Shown: piece by piece, positions 1 to 8,845 of the stretch | Numbering within the stretch: position 1 is the first letter of the stretch | How the letters are laid out: every line of letters begins with the position of its first letter | NCBI GenBank assembly: GCA_900112785.1 | Contig: FONB01000001.1 | Span: 526,033-590,032, forward strand | Origin: Phytobacter palmae | GTDB taxonomy: Bacteria > Pseudomonadota > Gammaproteobacteria > Enterobacterales > Enterobacteriaceae | Reading direction: 5' to 3' | Length of the DNA: 64,000 bases | Program-made: the position numbers and the translations under genes | The notes under the pieces: generated by a model | Database searches by the model: none | What the model saw: only the letters and a program-made list of their open reading frames with translations | What the model was told of the DNA's origin: nothing

Positions 1-1034
1 TCATGCAGGACAAACGTTTTGCTGCTGACGGGCAGATTGATTATCAGCTGGATGTGATGAGTGCGGCGGTAGGGTGGTTTGGCGATACGTTACTGACGAA
101 CGGCGCTATCTATCCACAGCATGCGGCACCCCGAGGCTGGCTGCGTTTACGTCTGCTCAACGGGTGTAACGCCCGCTCGCTTACCGTGGCTGCCAGCGAT
201 AATCGCCCGCTTTACGTGATTGCCAGCGACGGGGGCTTGTTGAATTCACCGGTAAAAGTCAGCGAGCTGGCCATGTTGCCGGGAGAGCGCTTTGAGGTGC
301 TGGTTGAGACCCGTGACAATAAAGTTTTCGATCTGGTCACGTTACCTGTACAGCAAATGGGTATGACGGTTGCGCCATTTGATAAGCCGTATCCGTTGTT
401 GCGTATTCAACCGGTGGTGGTTACAGCATCCGGAACCTTGCCTGACACTCTGGCGACGATCCCCGGCCTGCCAGCGCTGGAAGGGTTAACACAACGAACG
501 TTGCAACTTTCCATGGATCCCATGCTGGACATGATGGGGATGAAGGCTCTGCAGCAAAAGTATGGCGATGCTGCAATGGCGGGTATGGGGATGCATCATG
601 GCAATATGAGCCATGGTCAGATGCAGATGAACCACGACGGTATGAACCATGGTGACATGGGGCAGATGAATCACGGTAATGGAGAAATGGAGTTCCATAG
701 CGCTAATCGAATCAACGGCAAGGCATTTGATATGCAAGTGCCTGCGTTTGCCGCGCAGAAAGAGACCTGGGAGCGTTGGGTTATTTCCGGTGAAGGCGAT
801 ATGATGCTGCATCCGTTCCATATCCATGGCACACAATTCCGCATTCTGTCGGAAAACGGTAAACCGCCTGCTGCGCATCGCGCAGGCTGGAAAGATATTG
901 TCAGCGTTGAAGGCGCGAAAAGCGAAGTCCTGGTCCGTTTTGCGCATGATGCGCCGAAGGAGTATGCCTATATGGCGCACTGCCATCTGCTTGAGCATGA
1001 AGATACAGGCATGATGCTTGGATTTACAGTGTAG
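1..1034 (+). CDS. cueO: Multicopper oxidase CueO, 3' part only
   Basis: Periplasmic cuprous oxidase of copper tolerance. The window opens inside the gene: the reading frame is open from base 1 and the first Met (base 3) is internal, so about the last 343 of roughly 516 residues are present. The copper-ligand motif HPFHIHG lies near base 810 and the terminal [13 protein letters not shown] near base 980; together they build the T1 and trinuclear copper sites. A Met/His-rich insert (bases about 520-690, many MNHG/MSHG-like units) corresponds to the methionine-rich lid over the substrate copper site in E. coli CueO, and here it looks longer and more His-rich. The gene converges on gcd. Its signal peptide and promoter are outside the window. 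Confidence 0.96.
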   Translation, partial: MQDKRFAADGQIDYQLDVMSAAVGWFGDTLLTNGAIYPQHAAPRGWLRLRLLNGCNARSLTVAASDNRPLYVIASDGGLLNSPVKVSELAMLPGERFEVLVETRDNKVFDLVTLPVQQMGMTVAPFDKPYPLLRIQPVVVTASGTLPDTLATIPGLPALEGLTQRTLQLSMDPMLDMMGMKALQQKYGDAAMAGMGMHHGNMSHGQMQMNHDGMNHGDMGQMNHGNGEMEFHSANRINGKAFDMQVPAFAAQKETWERWVISGEGDMMLHPFHIHGTQFRILSENGKPPAAHRAGWKDIVSVEGAKSEVLVRFAHDAPKEYAYMAHCHLLEHEDTGMMLGFTV

Positions 1035-1068
1035 GCTACCTTCCTGTTTGGCGCAGGAAGCAGAGAAG

Positions 1069-1093
1069 CCCGGATAAGCGCAGCCCATCCGGG
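1069..1093. repeat. REP-type palindrome after cueO
   Basis: An imperfect palindrome with arms CCCGGAT (1069-1075) and ATCCGGG (1087-1093). The loop resembles the reverse complement of the REP-type hairpin at 36335-36357, so both belong to one family. It lies just downstream of the cueO stop and may stabilise the 3' end of the mRNA. Confidence 0.7.
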
Positions 1094-1164
1094 GGAAAAT
1101 GAGCAGTTGAGAGACCGGATCTCCTCACTCCGCCCTCTCCCGGGAGGAGAACGAGCAGGCATTA

Positions 1165-1190
1165 AAAAAGGCAACTCGCGTTGCCTTTTT
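1165..1190. terminator. Bidirectional terminator between cueO and gcd
   Basis: Perfect stem GGCAAC (1170-1175), loop TCGC, GTTGCC (1180-1185), flanked by an A-run on the left and a T-run on the right, so it can end transcripts from both sides. It sits between the convergent genes cueO and gcd. The same stem recurs at 36238-36263. Confidence 0.88.
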
Positions 1191-1208
1191 GCTTTTACCT
1201 TGCTCATC

Positions 1209-1238
1209 CTGGCCCTCTCCTCAGTAGGAGAGGGCCAG
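1209..1238. repeat. GGGAGAGGG-type palindromic repeat
   Basis: A perfect 13-bp inverted repeat (1209-1221 and 1226-1238, loop CAGT) with core GGCCCTCTCCT, followed by a short GAGTGAGGGC tail. A degenerate half copy precedes it at about 1121-1150. Related palindromes occur at 18645-18680, 36273-36309 and 36864-36889. It lies just beyond the gcd stop codon and could fold as a hairpin in the gcd transcript. Confidence 0.75.
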
Positions 1239-1251
1239 AGTGAGGGCACTC

Positions 1252-3639
1252 TTATTTTTCGTCCGGCAGGGCATAGGCAACAATATAGTCACCCATCTTC
1301 GTACCAAACGAACCGTGGCCACCGGCAGAGATGACAACATACTGCTTGCCATTAACCTCATAGGTCATTGGCGTTGCCTGACCACCTGCTGGTAAACGAC
1401 CCTGCCAGAGTTTCTCGCCGTTGCTCATGTTATACGCGCGCAGGTAATTATCTGCGGTTGCCGCAATGAACAGCACGTTACCGGCGGTAGAGATTGGGCC
1501 GCCCAGCATCGGCATACCCATATTGAACGGCACCGGAACCGGCATCGGGAACGGCATGCTGTCCTGCGGCGTACCAATACGTTTTTTCCACACCACCTGA
1601 TTAGTTTTCAGATCCAGCGCGGAGATATAACCCCATGCAGGTTGCTTACACGGCAGGCCAAACGGAGAGAGGAACGGGTTCAGCGTTACGCCGAAGGGCA
1701 CACCGTACTGCGGCTGAATACCCGCTTCGGTACCGCTACCTTTCGCATCTTTCGGTTGTTCCATCGGATTGCCCGGACCGCGTGGGATCAATTTGGAAAC
1801 AAACGGCAGCGCCATCGGGTTGGCAATCGCTACCTGGCGGTCAGGATCAACGGAGATACCACCCCATTCGAACATCCCCAGGTTCCCCGGGAATACCAGC
1901 GTGCCTTGCTCAGATGGCGGGGTGAAGATGCCTTCATAGCGCAGCTGGTGGAACATCACGCGGCAGACCAGTTGGTCGAACATGGTTGCGCCCCACATAT
2001 CCGCCCCGCTGAGATCTTTCTTCGGACGGAAACTCAAATCCGAGAACGGCTGAGTTTTAGTGACGTAATCACCTTTCGCTGCACCTTGCGGAACCGGTTT
2101 TTCCGGCGCCGGTACAACCAGCTTACCGTTGCTGCGATCCAGCACGAAGATGTTGCCGGTCTTCGCCGGGGCGTAAATCACCGGAACCGTTTTGCCGTTA
2201 ATTGTGATGTCTGCCAGCGTCGGCTGGGACGGCATATCCATATCCCACAGGTCGTGGTGAACGGTCTGGTAGCTCCAGGCCAGTTTACCGGTAGTGGCAT
2301 TCAGAGCCACGATGGAACTGGCATAGCGTTCTTGCTCCGGCGTACGATAGCCGCCCCAGATATCCGGTGTAGTTACACCCATTGGCAGGTAAACAAGATC
2401 CAGCTTCGCGTCATAGGCGGCTGGAGCCCACGAGTTGGGCGAGTTGAAGGTAAAACTATGTTCGTCAGACGGAATAGCGTTAGGATCTTTCGCGCCTGGA
2501 TCAAAAGCCCATAACAGCTTACCGGTATTGACGTCAAAGCCACGAATAACGCCAGACGTTTCACGGGTAGAGAAGTTATCGGTTACCGAGCCGGCAATCA
2601 CAATCACTTTATCGGTGATGATCGGCGGTGAGGTCGGCTCATACAGACCCGGGGTGGTGTCCGGCATATTGGTCTGCAGATTCAGAATACCTTTGTTGGC
2701 AAAGGTTTCGCACAGTTTGCCGTTGTCGGCATTGATTGCAAAAAGACGACCATCGTTTACCGGCAGCATAATGCGGCGCGGGCAATCCGCCACGACATCC
2801 GGGCTGGCGTTATCTGCACGTGCTTCATGATAAGAAACGCCACGACAGGTTACGTGCTGGAAGGACTGGTTAGCATTTAACTGCGGGTCAAAATGCCATT
2901 TCTCTTTACCGGTCGATGCATCCAGAGCGAACAGGCGCTGGTGAGCGGTGCACAGATAAAGGGTATCGCCCACTTTGATCGGCGTCACTTCGTTGGTCAG
3001 TTCACCCGGATCGGTTGGCAGCTTCAGGTCTCCGGTGCGGAACACCCAGGCTTCCTTCAGATTTTTGACGTTATCGGCATTGATCTGTTTAAGCGGGGAG
3101 TAGCGTTGACCTTCCTGGTTACGACCATAAGCCGGCCAGTCGCCATCAGCAACCTGTGAGATAGGGGCGGCTGGCGTGGCATCCGCTTTCAGCGTTCCGT
3201 TCACTTCTTGTGGATCATTAAAGCCAGCCCACGTAAGAATGCCGCCGCTAATCAGCAGCGCGACCACCAGTGCGGCAACCGCACCGCCGGAAGGAAAAAT
3301 CAGTCTGCGCCAGATAAAGGGCAGGATCAGCCAGATACCGAAGAAGACCAGGATATCGCTGCGTGGTGTAAGCGCCCAAAAGTCGAAGCCTACCTCCCAT
3401 ACGCCCCAAATCATGGTCGCCAGCAGCAACGCCGCATACAGCCATAGCGCAGAACGCTTACGTCGCCATAAAAGTGCGGTGACACCCAGCATGACAATAC
3501 CCGCGATGGGGTAGTACCAGGAGCCGCCAAGGGAGACCAGCCATACCCCGCCGATCAGTAACCAAAGCCCGCAGAATGCTGCGAACAGCGCTGTCAGTAT
3601 CACGAGGATACCTGACCGTTGCGTTTTTGTTTCAGCCAT
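1252..3639 (-). CDS. gcd: Membrane-bound quinoprotein glucose dehydrogenase
   Basis: Oxidises periplasmic glucose to gluconolactone with PQQ as cofactor and passes electrons to ubiquinone. The 795-residue product matches the usual length of about 796. The first ~140 residues hold five hydrophobic segments that anchor it in the inner membrane. The rest is the PQQ beta-propeller, with repeated tryptophan-docking segments such as W-x-Y/F-Q-T and an HHDLWDMD stretch in the active-site region. The gene is convergent with cueO and divergent from hpt. A perfect CRP-type site lies upstream where it would overlap the -35 region. No PQQ synthesis genes are in this window, so activity depends on genes elsewhere or on supplied PQQ. 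Confidence 0.97.
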   Translation of the reverse strand: MAETKTQRSGILVILTALFAAFCGLWLLIGGVWLVSLGGSWYYPIAGIVMLGVTALLWRRKRSALWLYAALLLATMIWGVWEVGFDFWALTPRSDILVFFGIWLILPFIWRRLIFPSGGAVAALVVALLISGGILTWAGFNDPQEVNGTLKADATPAAPISQVADGDWPAYGRNQEGQRYSPLKQINADNVKNLKEAWVFRTGDLKLPTDPGELTNEVTPIKVGDTLYLCTAHQRLFALDASTGKEKWHFDPQLNANQSFQHVTCRGVSYHEARADNASPDVVADCPRRIMLPVNDGRLFAINADNGKLCETFANKGILNLQTNMPDTTPGLYEPTSPPIITDKVIVIAGSVTDNFSTRETSGVIRGFDVNTGKLLWAFDPGAKDPNAIPSDEHSFTFNSPNSWAPAAYDAKLDLVYLPMGVTTPDIWGGYRTPEQERYASSIVALNATTGKLAWSYQTVHHDLWDMDMPSQPTLADITINGKTVPVIYAPAKTGNIFVLDRSNGKLVVPAPEKPVPQGAAKGDYVTKTQPFSDLSFRPKKDLSGADMWGATMFDQLVCRVMFHQLRYEGIFTPPSEQGTLVFPGNLGMFEWGGISVDPDRQVAIANPMALPFVSKLIPRGPGNPMEQPKDAKGSGTEAGIQPQYGVPFGVTLNPFLSPFGLPCKQPAWGYISALDLKTNQVVWKKRIGTPQDSMPFPMPVPVPFNMGMPMLGGPISTAGNVLFIAATADNYLRAYNMSNGEKLWQGRLPAGGQATPMTYEVNGKQYVVISAGGHGSFGTKMGDYIVAYALPDEK

Positions 3640-3682
3640 AAAAAGACACTCATCAAATTCATTAATGTTTTAGTAGCAACTA

Positions 3683-3688
3683 ATTATA
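3683..3688 (-). promoter_or_regulatory. Likely -10 element of the gcd promoter
   Basis: On the minus strand this is TATAAT, about 45 bp before the gcd start codon. No good -35 sits at the right spacing; that position is taken by the CRP-type palindrome at 3701-3716. Confidence 0.55.
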
Positions 3689-3700
3689 GGATTTAACAAG

Positions 3701-3716
3701 TGTGATCGTCATCACA
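3701..3716. promoter_or_regulatory. CRP (cAMP receptor protein) binding site
   Basis: TGTGATCGTCATCACA is an exact TGTGA-N6-TCACA match to the CRP consensus. Its centre is about 32 bp upstream of the start of transcription inferred for gcd, which would place CRP over the -35 region. This fits the known negative control of E. coli gcd by cAMP-CRP. It may also affect hpt on the other side. Confidence 0.85.
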
Positions 3717-3758
3717 AAATGAGCTTTATCGACATATAAACATCGGAAATGCGTTTGC

Positions 3759-3767
3759 TGGTATACT
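3759..3767 (+). promoter_or_regulatory. Extended -10 promoter element for hpt
   Basis: TGGTATACT is an extended -10 motif (TG-N-TATACT), about 80 bp before the hpt start codon. The -35 region is weak, as is common for extended -10 promoters. Confidence 0.55.
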
Positions 3768-3846
3768 GCACGCCTTGCGCTTCAGTAACCAAAGCAATAA
3801 GCGGGTTATTGAGTGATTTATTATTTAAATCATATGGTTATTTAAA

Positions 3847-4383
3847 ATGAAACATATTGTTGAAGTGATGATCCCGGAAGCGGAGATCAAAGCGCGTATC
3901 GCCGAATTGGGTCGTCAAATCACAGAGCGTTATCGGGACAGCGGCAGTGAAATGGTGCTGGTGGGTCTGCTGCGCGGCTCATTTATGTTCATGGCGGATC
4001 TTTGCCGTGAAGTGCAGGTGGCGCACGAAGTCGATTTTATGACCGCCTCCAGCTATGGCAGCGGTATGTCTTCGACCCGCGATGTTAAAATTCTCAAAGA
4101 TCTGGATGAAGATATTCGCGGTAAGGATGTTCTGATCGTTGAAGACATCATCGATTCTGGCAACACGCTCTCCAAAGTGCGCGAAATTCTCAGCCTGCGC
4201 GAGCCAAAGTCTCTCTCTATTTGCACCCTGCTCGATAAACCGTCGCGCCGTGAAGTGGAAGTTGATGTGGAATTTGTCGGCTTTTCGATCCCGGACGAAT
4301 TCGTGGTGGGCTATGGCATCGATTATGCGCAACGTTATCGCCACCTGCCGTATGTCGGTAAAGTTGTGATGCTGGAAGAGTAA
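3847..4383 (+). CDS. hpt: Hypoxanthine phosphoribosyltransferase
   Basis: Purine salvage enzyme of the cytosol that converts hypoxanthine and PRPP to IMP, with lower activity on guanine. The 178-residue protein has the PRPP-binding motif [14 protein letters not shown] near residues 95-109 and the type I phosphoribosyltransferase core throughout. Length and sequence match the E. coli enzyme closely. It is transcribed alone, divergent from gcd and convergent with can. An extended -10 element precedes it. Confidence 0.97.
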   Translation: MKHIVEVMIPEAEIKARIAELGRQITERYRDSGSEMVLVGLLRGSFMFMADLCREVQVAHEVDFMTASSYGSGMSSTRDVKILKDLDEDIRGKDVLIVEDIIDSGNTLSKVREILSLREPKSLSICTLLDKPSRREVEVDVEFVGFSIPDEFVVGYGIDYAQRYRHLPYVGKVVMLEE

Positions 4384-4393
4384 GCATAAAAAA

Positions 4394-4410
4394 GCCGGGC
4401 TTAGCCCGGC
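4394..4410 (-). terminator. Terminator of can
   Basis: Stem GCCGGGC, loop TTA, GCCCGGC. On the minus strand it is followed by a run of six T, so it acts mainly on can transcripts; the plus strand has no T-run after the stem. Confidence 0.8.
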
Positions 4411-4420
4411 CTGATGCGTT

Positions 4421-4448
4421 ATCCCGGCTGGCATCATGCCGCCGGGAA
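4421..4448. repeat. REP-like palindrome between hpt and can
   Basis: Arms TCCCGGC (4422-4428) and GCCGGGA (4441-4447) with an inner GGCA/TGCC pairing separated by TCA. It resembles REP-type intergenic hairpins and lies in the short gap between convergent genes. Confidence 0.5.
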
Positions 4449-4455
4449 TGCAAGA

Positions 4456-5118
4456 TTACCTGTGATTGATGTGTTTCTTGCTGAGGTTCGAGACGCCCTG
4501 ACGGTAGCGCTGCTCCAGACTTTCGCGGTTCGTTGCGGTGACTTCCAGGTCACGCAGTAAACCATCGTGAATGCCATACGCCCAACCGTGAATCGTGACC
4601 TTTTGTCCACGTTTCCACGCGGATTGCATAATGGTGGAGTGGCCCAGGTTATAGACCTGCTCCATCACGTTCAGCTCACAAAGGGTATCAAGGCGGCGCT
4701 CCTGCGGCATCTCGCCAAGCAACGAACTATGCTTGAACCAGATATCGCGAATATGCAGCAGCCAGTTGTTAATCAACCCCAGTTCCGGGTTTTCCACCGC
4801 CGCCTGCACACCGCCGCAGCCGTAGTGACCACAGATGATGATATGCTCAACTTCCAGTACATCAACCGCGTACTGAACAACAGAAAGGCAGTTCAGGTCG
4901 GTATGAATAACCAGGTTGGCAACGTTACGGTGAACAAACAGTTCGCCTGGCTCAAGGCCGGTAAGGCGTTCTGCGGGAACGCGACTGTCAGAACATCCAA
5001 TCCATAGAAAACGCGGTTTCTGCGCTTGCGCCAGTTTTTCGAAAAATCCGGGATCCTCTTCCACCAGCATTTTTGACCATAGTGCATTATTGCTGATGAG
5101 TGTATCTATGTCTTTCAT
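4456..5118 (-). CDS. can: Beta-class carbonic anhydrase
   Basis: Interconverts CO2 and bicarbonate in the cytosol, which supplies bicarbonate for carboxylases such as acetyl-CoA carboxylase. The 220-residue product shows the zinc ligands Cys42 (in CSDSR), His98 and Cys101 (in HYGCGG) and the Asp44-Arg46 dyad of the beta class. The frame is open for 17 more codons upstream, but the start [10 protein letters not shown] matches the E. coli protein and its 220-residue length. Divergent from yadG. Confidence 0.96.
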   Translation of the reverse strand: MKDIDTLISNNALWSKMLVEEDPGFFEKLAQAQKPRFLWIGCSDSRVPAERLTGLEPGELFVHRNVANLVIHTDLNCLSVVQYAVDVLEVEHIIICGHYGCGGVQAAVENPELGLINNWLLHIRDIWFKHSSLLGEMPQERRLDTLCELNVMEQVYNLGHSTIMQSAWKRGQKVTIHGWAYGIHDGLLRDLEVTATNRESLEQRYRQGVSNLSKKHINHR

Positions 5119-5224
5119 GGAAGTTAACGACCTGTAACTAAATAAGTGCGTTGCGCTAATATAGGTCAACTCCCACGTTTTTTAAACCACACATCGAGTG
5201 TAAGAATAAGGTAAGTGAAAATTC

Positions 5225-6151
5225 ATGACCATTGCACTGGAGCTTGAGCAGCTTAAAAAAACATACCCGGGCGGCGTTCATGCGTTACGTGGTATTGATC
5301 TTAAAGTAGAAGCGGGGGATTTTTACGCGTTACTGGGACCAAACGGCGCAGGAAAATCTACCACCATAGGTATCATCAGTTCACTGGTAAATAAAACGTC
5401 CGGACGCGTGAGTGTCTTCGGCTATGACCTGGAAAAAGACATCGTTAATGCTAAACGGCAGCTCGGTCTTGTTCCTCAGGAGTTCAATTTTAACCCGTTT
5501 GAAACCGTACAGCAGATTGTGGTGAACCAGGCGGGTTATTACGGTGTTGAACGTAAAGATGCGCTTTCGCGCAGCGAAAAATACCTGAATCAGCTCGATC
5601 TGTGGGAAAAACGTAACGAACGTGCGCGTATGCTGTCGGGCGGGATGAAGCGTCGTTTGATGATTGCCCGCGCCCTGATGCATGAGCCGAAGCTGTTGAT
5701 TCTTGATGAGCCTACTGCCGGGGTGGATATCGAACTGCGTCGTTCTATGTGGGGCTTCCTGAAGGATCTCAATGACAAAGGCACCACGATCATTCTGACC
5801 ACCCATTATCTGGAAGAAGCTGAGATGCTGTGCCGCAACATTGGCATTATTCAGAGCGGTGAGCTGATTGAAAACACCTCGATGAAGTCACTCCTGGCGA
5901 AGCTCAAATCGGAAACTTTTATTCTTGATCTGGCAACAAAAAGCCCGCTGCCGAAGCTGGAAGGCTACCAGTATCGGCTGGTAGATACCTCGACGCTGGA
6001 AGTCGAAGTACTACGTGAACAAGGGATAAACAGCGTGTTCAGTCAGCTTAGCGCGCAGGGCGTACAGGTCTTAAGTATGCGCAACAAGGCTAACCGGCTG
6101 GAAGAGCTATTCGTCACGCTGGTGCATGAGAAAAAAGGAGAGCACGCATGA
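5225..6151 (+). CDS. yadG: ABC transporter ATP-binding protein YadG
   Basis: ATPase subunit of an ABC-2 type exporter of unknown substrate. The 308-residue protein has Walker A GPNGAGKSTT near residue 38, a signature-like LSGGMKRRL, Walker B LLILDEPTAGVD, and the switch His in TTHY, followed by a ~90-residue C-terminal domain typical of drug or polysaccharide exporters. The last four bases overlap yadH, so the two are translationally coupled and form one transporter. The substrate has not been established to my knowledge. Confidence 0.95.
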   Translation: MTIALELEQLKKTYPGGVHALRGIDLKVEAGDFYALLGPNGAGKSTTIGIISSLVNKTSGRVSVFGYDLEKDIVNAKRQLGLVPQEFNFNPFETVQQIVVNQAGYYGVERKDALSRSEKYLNQLDLWEKRNERARMLSGGMKRRLMIARALMHEPKLLILDEPTAGVDIELRRSMWGFLKDLNDKGTTIILTTHYLEEAEMLCRNIGIIQSGELIENTSMKSLLAKLKSETFILDLATKSPLPKLEGYQYRLVDTSTLEVEVLREQGINSVFSQLSAQGVQVLSMRNKANRLEELFVTLVHEKKGEHA

Positions 6152-6918
6152 TGCAGCTTTACTGGGTGGCGTTGAAGAGTATCTGGCATAAAGAAATTCA
6201 ACGGTTTATGCGTATTTGGGTACAGACACTGGTGCCGCCGGTTATTACCATGACGCTCTACTTTATTATCTTTGGCAATCTGATTGGCTCACGTATCGGT
6301 GAAATGCATGGTTTTACCTATATGCAGTTCATCGTGCCAGGCCTGATCATGATGGCCGTGATCACTAACGCCTATGCAAACGTGGCGTCATCATTTTTCA
6401 GTGCCAAGTTTCAACGCAATATTGAAGAACTCCTGGTCGCCCCGGTGCCAACACACGTGATTATCGCTGGGTATGTTGGCGGCGGCGTGGCGCGTGGTTT
6501 GTGTGTCGGGGTGCTGGTGACCGCCGTGTCGCTGTTTTTCGTGCCTTTTCAGGTCCATTCGTGGGTCTTTGTTGCGTTAACGCTGCTGTTGACCGCGGTA
6601 TTGTTTTCGCTGGCGGGTCTGTTGAATGCGGTTTTTGCGACGACTTTCGATGACATCAGCCTGATCCCGACATTTGTTCTGACGCCGCTGACTTATCTTG
6701 GCGGGGTGTTCTATTCGCTAACGCTGTTACCGCCGTTCTGGCAGGCGCTCTCTCATCTGAATCCCATTGTTTATATGATCAGCGGTTTCCGCTTTGGTTT
6801 CCTCGGTATTACCGATGTGCCGCTCTTCACTACAGTGGCGGTTTTGGCGGTGTTCATCATCGCTTTTTATCTGTTTTGTTGGTACTTAATCCAGCGGGGA
6901 CGCGGTCTGCGCAGTTAA
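6148..6918 (+). CDS. yadH: ABC-2 type transporter permease YadH
   Basis: Inner-membrane partner of YadG. The 256-residue protein has six hydrophobic segments and the ABC-2 signature around residues 180-220 (TPLTYLGGVFYS followed by NPIVYMISGFR). The start ATG overlaps the yadG stop (ATGA); a second ATG follows directly, so the exact start could be one codon later. The length equals the E. coli protein. The substrate is unknown. Confidence 0.95.
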   Translation: MMQLYWVALKSIWHKEIQRFMRIWVQTLVPPVITMTLYFIIFGNLIGSRIGEMHGFTYMQFIVPGLIMMAVITNAYANVASSFFSAKFQRNIEELLVAPVPTHVIIAGYVGGGVARGLCVGVLVTAVSLFFVPFQVHSWVFVALTLLLTAVLFSLAGLLNAVFATTFDDISLIPTFVLTPLTYLGGVFYSLTLLPPFWQALSHLNPIVYMISGFRFGFLGITDVPLFTTVAVLAVFIIAFYLFCWYLIQRGRGLRS

Positions 6919-6927
6919 TCACCCCTT

Positions 6928-6949
6928 CCCGGCGGCGTTCGCCGCCGGG
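6928..6949. terminator. GC-rich palindrome after yadH
   Basis: A perfect 10-bp inverted repeat with arms CCCGGCGGCG and CGCCGCCGGG and a two-base centre. It has only a weak T-run (TTCTCATT) after it, so it may be a partial terminator or an mRNA-stabilising hairpin between yadH and yadI. Confidence 0.55.
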
Positions 6950-7035
6950 TTCTCATTGCCCCTTTAATCTATGATATCTGTCACCGACGGCTGACGATCA
7001 CCTGGCTAAACTGCAAACCTGCTAAGGAGATACGT

Positions 7036-7476
7036 ATGCTGGGATGGGTCATTACATGCCATGGTGAGCTGGCGCAGGAGATGCTGGACAGTCTTGAGAG
7101 CCGGTTTGGTCCGCTTAGGCAGTGCAGAGCGGTCAACTTTCGCCAGGGGCTTAGTACCAATATGCTCAGCCGTATGATTTGCGATGCATTACATGAAACA
7201 GATTCCGGTGAGGGGGTGGTTTTTTTAACTGACATTTCTGGCGCCGCACCTTACCGGGCCGCCTCGCTGATGAGCCATAAGCATGAACATTGTGAAGTGA
7301 TATCCGGCGTTGATGCTACCCTGCTGGAAGCGATGTATCCACTGCGTGAATTATGCAGCAGCGCCGATTTTCGTAACCAGATTGTTGTCGCCGGTGCGCC
7401 GGGGGTCAGCAGCCTCTGGCATCAGCAACAGAAAAATCCGCCGTTTGTGTTGTTACATGATTTGTATGGCAAATAA
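7036..7476 (+). CDS. yadI: Putative PTS EIIA component YadI (mannose family)
   Basis: A 146-residue protein of the EIIA-mannose fold. The N-terminus GWVITCH places a His at position 9, where this family carries its phosphorylated histidine, and the FLTDISGAAPYRAAS segment is typical. No EIIB, EIIC or EIID gene is nearby, so it is an orphan PTS subunit that might receive phosphate from HPr and act as a regulator or serve a distant permease. That role is inference. It has a GGAG ribosome-binding site and lies 117 bp after yadH. Confidence 0.88.
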   Translation: MLGWVITCHGELAQEMLDSLESRFGPLRQCRAVNFRQGLSTNMLSRMICDALHETDSGEGVVFLTDISGAAPYRAASLMSHKHEHCEVISGVDATLLEAMYPLRELCSSADFRNQIVVAGAPGVSSLWHQQQKNPPFVLLHDLYGK

Positions 7477-7539
7477 ACGTTGGTATTCATTTTTCTTTTT
7501 CCTACAATAATCTAAATTAAGTTGAGCCTGGTTGGGTGC

Positions 7540-8784
7540 ATGCCTCGTTTTCTCCTCATTCTGTTCTTGCTGGTGTCATATAGCGTTTTTGCTCGTCCCG
7601 CTAGTGAAAATCCCGATCCTGCGCGTTATATGCAAGTTACGGAAGATGCCGACATATGGGCGCAGATTGGCAACAATGTCATGACCGTTGGCAATATCCG
7701 CGCCGGACAAATTCTGGCTGTGGTGCCGGGGGCTGAAGATTACTACGAATTTCGTTTCGGCTTCGGCAAAGCGTGGATCGATAAAGGACATCTGGGGACG
7801 GTTCGTGGTAATGAAAAGGTACAGGACAGCCTGGGTGACCTGAATAAACCCCTGAGTAATCAAAACCTGATAACCTGGCGCGATACGCCGATGTATAACG
7901 AGGCGGATAATACCAGTGAGCAACTGGGTACTCTGGCCGGAAATCTGCGCTATCCCATCATCAGCAAGCTGAAAGACAGACTCAACCAGACCTGGTATCA
8001 GATTCGCATTGGCGAACGGCTGGCCTGGGTCAGTAGCCTGGATGCGCAGGAAGATAACGGTATCCCGGTGCTCACCTACCATCATATTCTGGAAGATGAG
8101 GAAAACACGCGTTTTCGTCACACCTCGACGACCACCTCTCTTCGCGCTTTCACCAACCAGATGACCTGGCTGCATGACCAGGGCTATACGACGTTAAATA
8201 TGTATCAGCTGGAAGGTTATGTGCGTAACGCGATGAACCTGCCCGCACGTTCGGTGGTGATCACCTTTGATGATGGGCTGAAATCGGTCAGTCGATATGC
8301 CTATCCGGTATTAAATGAGTACGGTTTCAGAGCGACCGCCTTTATTATTTCGTCGCGCATTAAGCGCAAACCGCAGCCCTGGGATCCAAAATCTCTGCAG
8401 TTCATGAGCATCTCTGAACTGGAACAAATTTCCCATGTGTTTGATTTTCAGTCGCATACCCATTTTTTGCATCGCACCGATAACGTGGGGCATCCGATCC
8501 TGCTTAGTCGCAGTTATGACAATATTCTGATGGATTTCAAGCACTCACGCCGCGCGCTTTCACAGTTCAACCGGCATGTATGGTATCTGGCGTACCCGTT
8601 CGGTGGCTATGATGATAAGGCCCTGGCTGCTGCGAAAGATGCCGGGTTCCATCTTGCGCTGACCACGGTTCGAGGAAAGGTTAAGCCTGGAGATAATCCG
8701 TACTTGCTAAAACGGCTGTATATCTTAAAAACGGATTCGCTGGAGGATATGTCGAGGTTGATCAGTAATCAGCCTCAGGGATAA
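7540..8784 (+). CDS. yadE: Predicted secreted polysaccharide deacetylase YadE
   Basis: The 414-residue protein starts with a signal peptide ([14 protein letters not shown], cleavage likely before RPAS). Residues about 30-170 look like tandem SH3-type beta domains, and a NodB-type deacetylase domain follows from about residue 180. The metal-binding motif ITFDDG and a later SHTHFLH are visible, as expected for a carbohydrate esterase family 4 enzyme that removes N-acetyl groups from a glycan. There is no lipobox. A TTG 18 bp upstream (7522) could also start the frame; the ATG is preferred because it places the signal peptide at the N-terminus. The substrate is unknown. Confidence 0.88.
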   Translation: MPRFLLILFLLVSYSVFARPASENPDPARYMQVTEDADIWAQIGNNVMTVGNIRAGQILAVVPGAEDYYEFRFGFGKAWIDKGHLGTVRGNEKVQDSLGDLNKPLSNQNLITWRDTPMYNEADNTSEQLGTLAGNLRYPIISKLKDRLNQTWYQIRIGERLAWVSSLDAQEDNGIPVLTYHHILEDEENTRFRHTSTTTSLRAFTNQMTWLHDQGYTTLNMYQLEGYVRNAMNLPARSVVITFDDGLKSVSRYAYPVLNEYGFRATAFIISSRIKRKPQPWDPKSLQFMSISELEQISHVFDFQSHTHFLHRTDNVGHPILLSRSYDNILMDFKHSRRALSQFNRHVWYLAYPFGGYDDKALAAAKDAGFHLALTTVRGKVKPGDNPYLLKRLYILKTDSLEDMSRLISNQPQG

Positions 8785-8786
8785 AT

Positions 8787-8823
8787 CAGGCAAAATGGCC
8801 AATAAAAGCGCCAATTTTGCCTG
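8787..8823. terminator. Bidirectional terminator between yadE and panD
   Basis: Arms CAGGCAAAAT (8787-8796) and ATTTTGCCTG (8814-8823) form a 10-bp stem with A and T runs inside the arms. It lies right after the yadE stop and before the end of convergent panD. Confidence 0.65.
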
Positions 8824-8845
8824 CTTACTTAGCGGGTTATACCAT

